Made by a program: the position numbers and the translations under genes | Assembly: GCA_036787815.1 (NCBI GenBank) | Contig: DAIQOP010000262.1 | Coordinates: 1-5,616 of the forward strand | Length of the DNA stretch: 5,616 nt | Direction of reading: 5' to 3' | Source of the DNA: DATBAK01 sp036787815 | GTDB lineage: Bacteria; Actinomycetota; Acidimicrobiia; IMCC26256; PALSA-610 | In this document: one piece after another, positions 5,058 through 5,616 of the stretch | How positions within the stretch are numbered: position 1 is the first letter of the stretch | Layout: each line of letters starts with the position of its first letter | Notes under the pieces: generated by a model | The model's database searches: none | Seen by the model: only the letters and a program-made list of their open reading frames with translations | What the model was told of the DNA's origin: nothing

Positions 5058-5616
5058 TCAGGCGACGGTGACGAAGACGGTGTGGTAGCCGGTCGCACCG
5101 TTTGGGGGCGGCGGCGTGTCGCGACCGTCTTGGCGGTCGCCCGTCGCGTCGGTGGCCCGCACTCGAAGTGCGTGCGTACCCGACGTCGCCTCCCACCGGT
5201 ACAGCCACTGCCGCCACGTCTCCTTGCTGATCGCGGCGGCGAGCTGGGCCGGGTGCCACTCGCCCCCGTCGACCTGCACCTCGACCGTCCGGATCCCCCG
5301 GGTCGGTGCCCAGGCGACGCCGGCAACCCACACCGTGCCGGCCGCGATGGTGCTGTTGCCGCGCGGCACGTCGATGCGCGACTCGGTCTTGATCGGCGCC
5401 TGCTGCGACCAACCACGCGGCACCCAGTACGCGTCGTACGCAGCGAAGGTGGTGGCCTCGAGCTCGGTGACCCACTTCGTCGCCGACACGTATCCGTACA
5501 GACCCGCGATCACGAGACGCGCGGGAAAGCCGTGCTTCACCGGCAACGGCTCACCGTTCATGGGCGCTTCGCGTTTGAGCGGGGTCGGGTAGGTCCGTAG
5601 CGCGGCACAGGGGCCC
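5058..5616 (-). CDS. Sulfite-oxidase-family molybdopterin oxidoreductase, C-terminal part (5' end outside window)
   Basis: The minus-strand frame is open from the window edge to TGA at 5060-5058, giving about 185 codons; the ATG at 5561-5559 is an internal methionine, not the start. The segment MNGEPLPVKHGFPARLV followed by AGLYGYVSATKWVTELE is the end of the Mo-cofactor-binding domain of the sulfite oxidase / YedY superfamily. The rest is the Ig-like dimerisation domain (Mo-co_dimer), with RGWSQQAPIKTESRIDVP, AGVAWAPTRGIRTVEVQVDGGEW, TWRQWLYRWEA and the closing NGATGYHTVFVTVA. The cysteine that ligates molybdenum, and any membrane or Tat signal, would be upstream and are not visible, so substrate and location cannot be assigned. 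The 18 codons before MNGEPLP do not show the residues I would expect from relatives. It converges on glnK with 78 bases between stops and has no evident link to nitrogen uptake. Confidence 0.88.
   Translation of the reverse strand, partial: GPCAALRTYPTPLKREAPMNGEPLPVKHGFPARLVIAGLYGYVSATKWVTELEATTFAAYDAYWVPRGWSQQAPIKTESRIDVPRGNSTIAAGTVWVAGVAWAPTRGIRTVEVQVDGGEWHPAQLAAAISKETWRQWLYRWEATSGTHALRVRATDATGDRQDGRDTPPPPNGATGYHTVFVTVA

Overview
The window comes from a high-GC bacterium, most likely an actinomycete-lineage (Actinomycetota) genome. The signs are near-saturated G/C at third codon positions in most genes, GTG starts, an actinobacterial style amt-glnK pair, and a short KdpD-like kinase that lacks the cytoplasmic KdpD/Usp half. 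The exact class cannot be read from the sequence.

Layout from left to right. Bases 1-641 (+) are the 3' end of a large DNA methyltransferase of the Eco57I/MmeI-like type, probably part of a restriction or phage-defence locus lying mostly outside the window. Bases 642-779 are intergenic and hold two degenerate tandem hairpins with GTTCYGA...TCAGAAC ends. Bases 780-2078 and 2084-2797 (+) are a tightly packed two-component system: a membrane sensor kinase (KdpD-like C-terminal half) and an OmpR/KdpE-like response regulator. Bases 2798-3036, the largest gene-free stretch (239 nt), contain a strongly self-complementary block of nested inverted repeats and a second hairpin ahead of the transporter. 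Bases 3037-4644 and 4641-4979 (+) are an ammonium transporter and its PII regulator GlnK, overlapping by ATGA. Bases 4980-5057 hold an almost perfect 51-61 nt palindrome between convergent genes. Bases 5058-5616 (-) are the 3' part of a sulfite-oxidase-family molybdopterin oxidoreductase.

Functionally, amt-glnK form an ammonium uptake unit in which GlnK is expected to gate the Amt trimer. The two-component pair directly upstream has no kdpFABC partner in view. Its target is unknown, and control of amt-glnK is only a positional guess. The methyltransferase fragment and the Mo enzyme are separate transcription units.

The protein-coding content is of known families. The features most worth a second look are non-coding: a family of palindromes with shared TCAGAACC ends and CCGAnTCGG cores that occurs after gene ends, and the 93-nt nested structure between the response regulator and amt. 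I saw no tRNA, rRNA, CRISPR array or insertion sequence.
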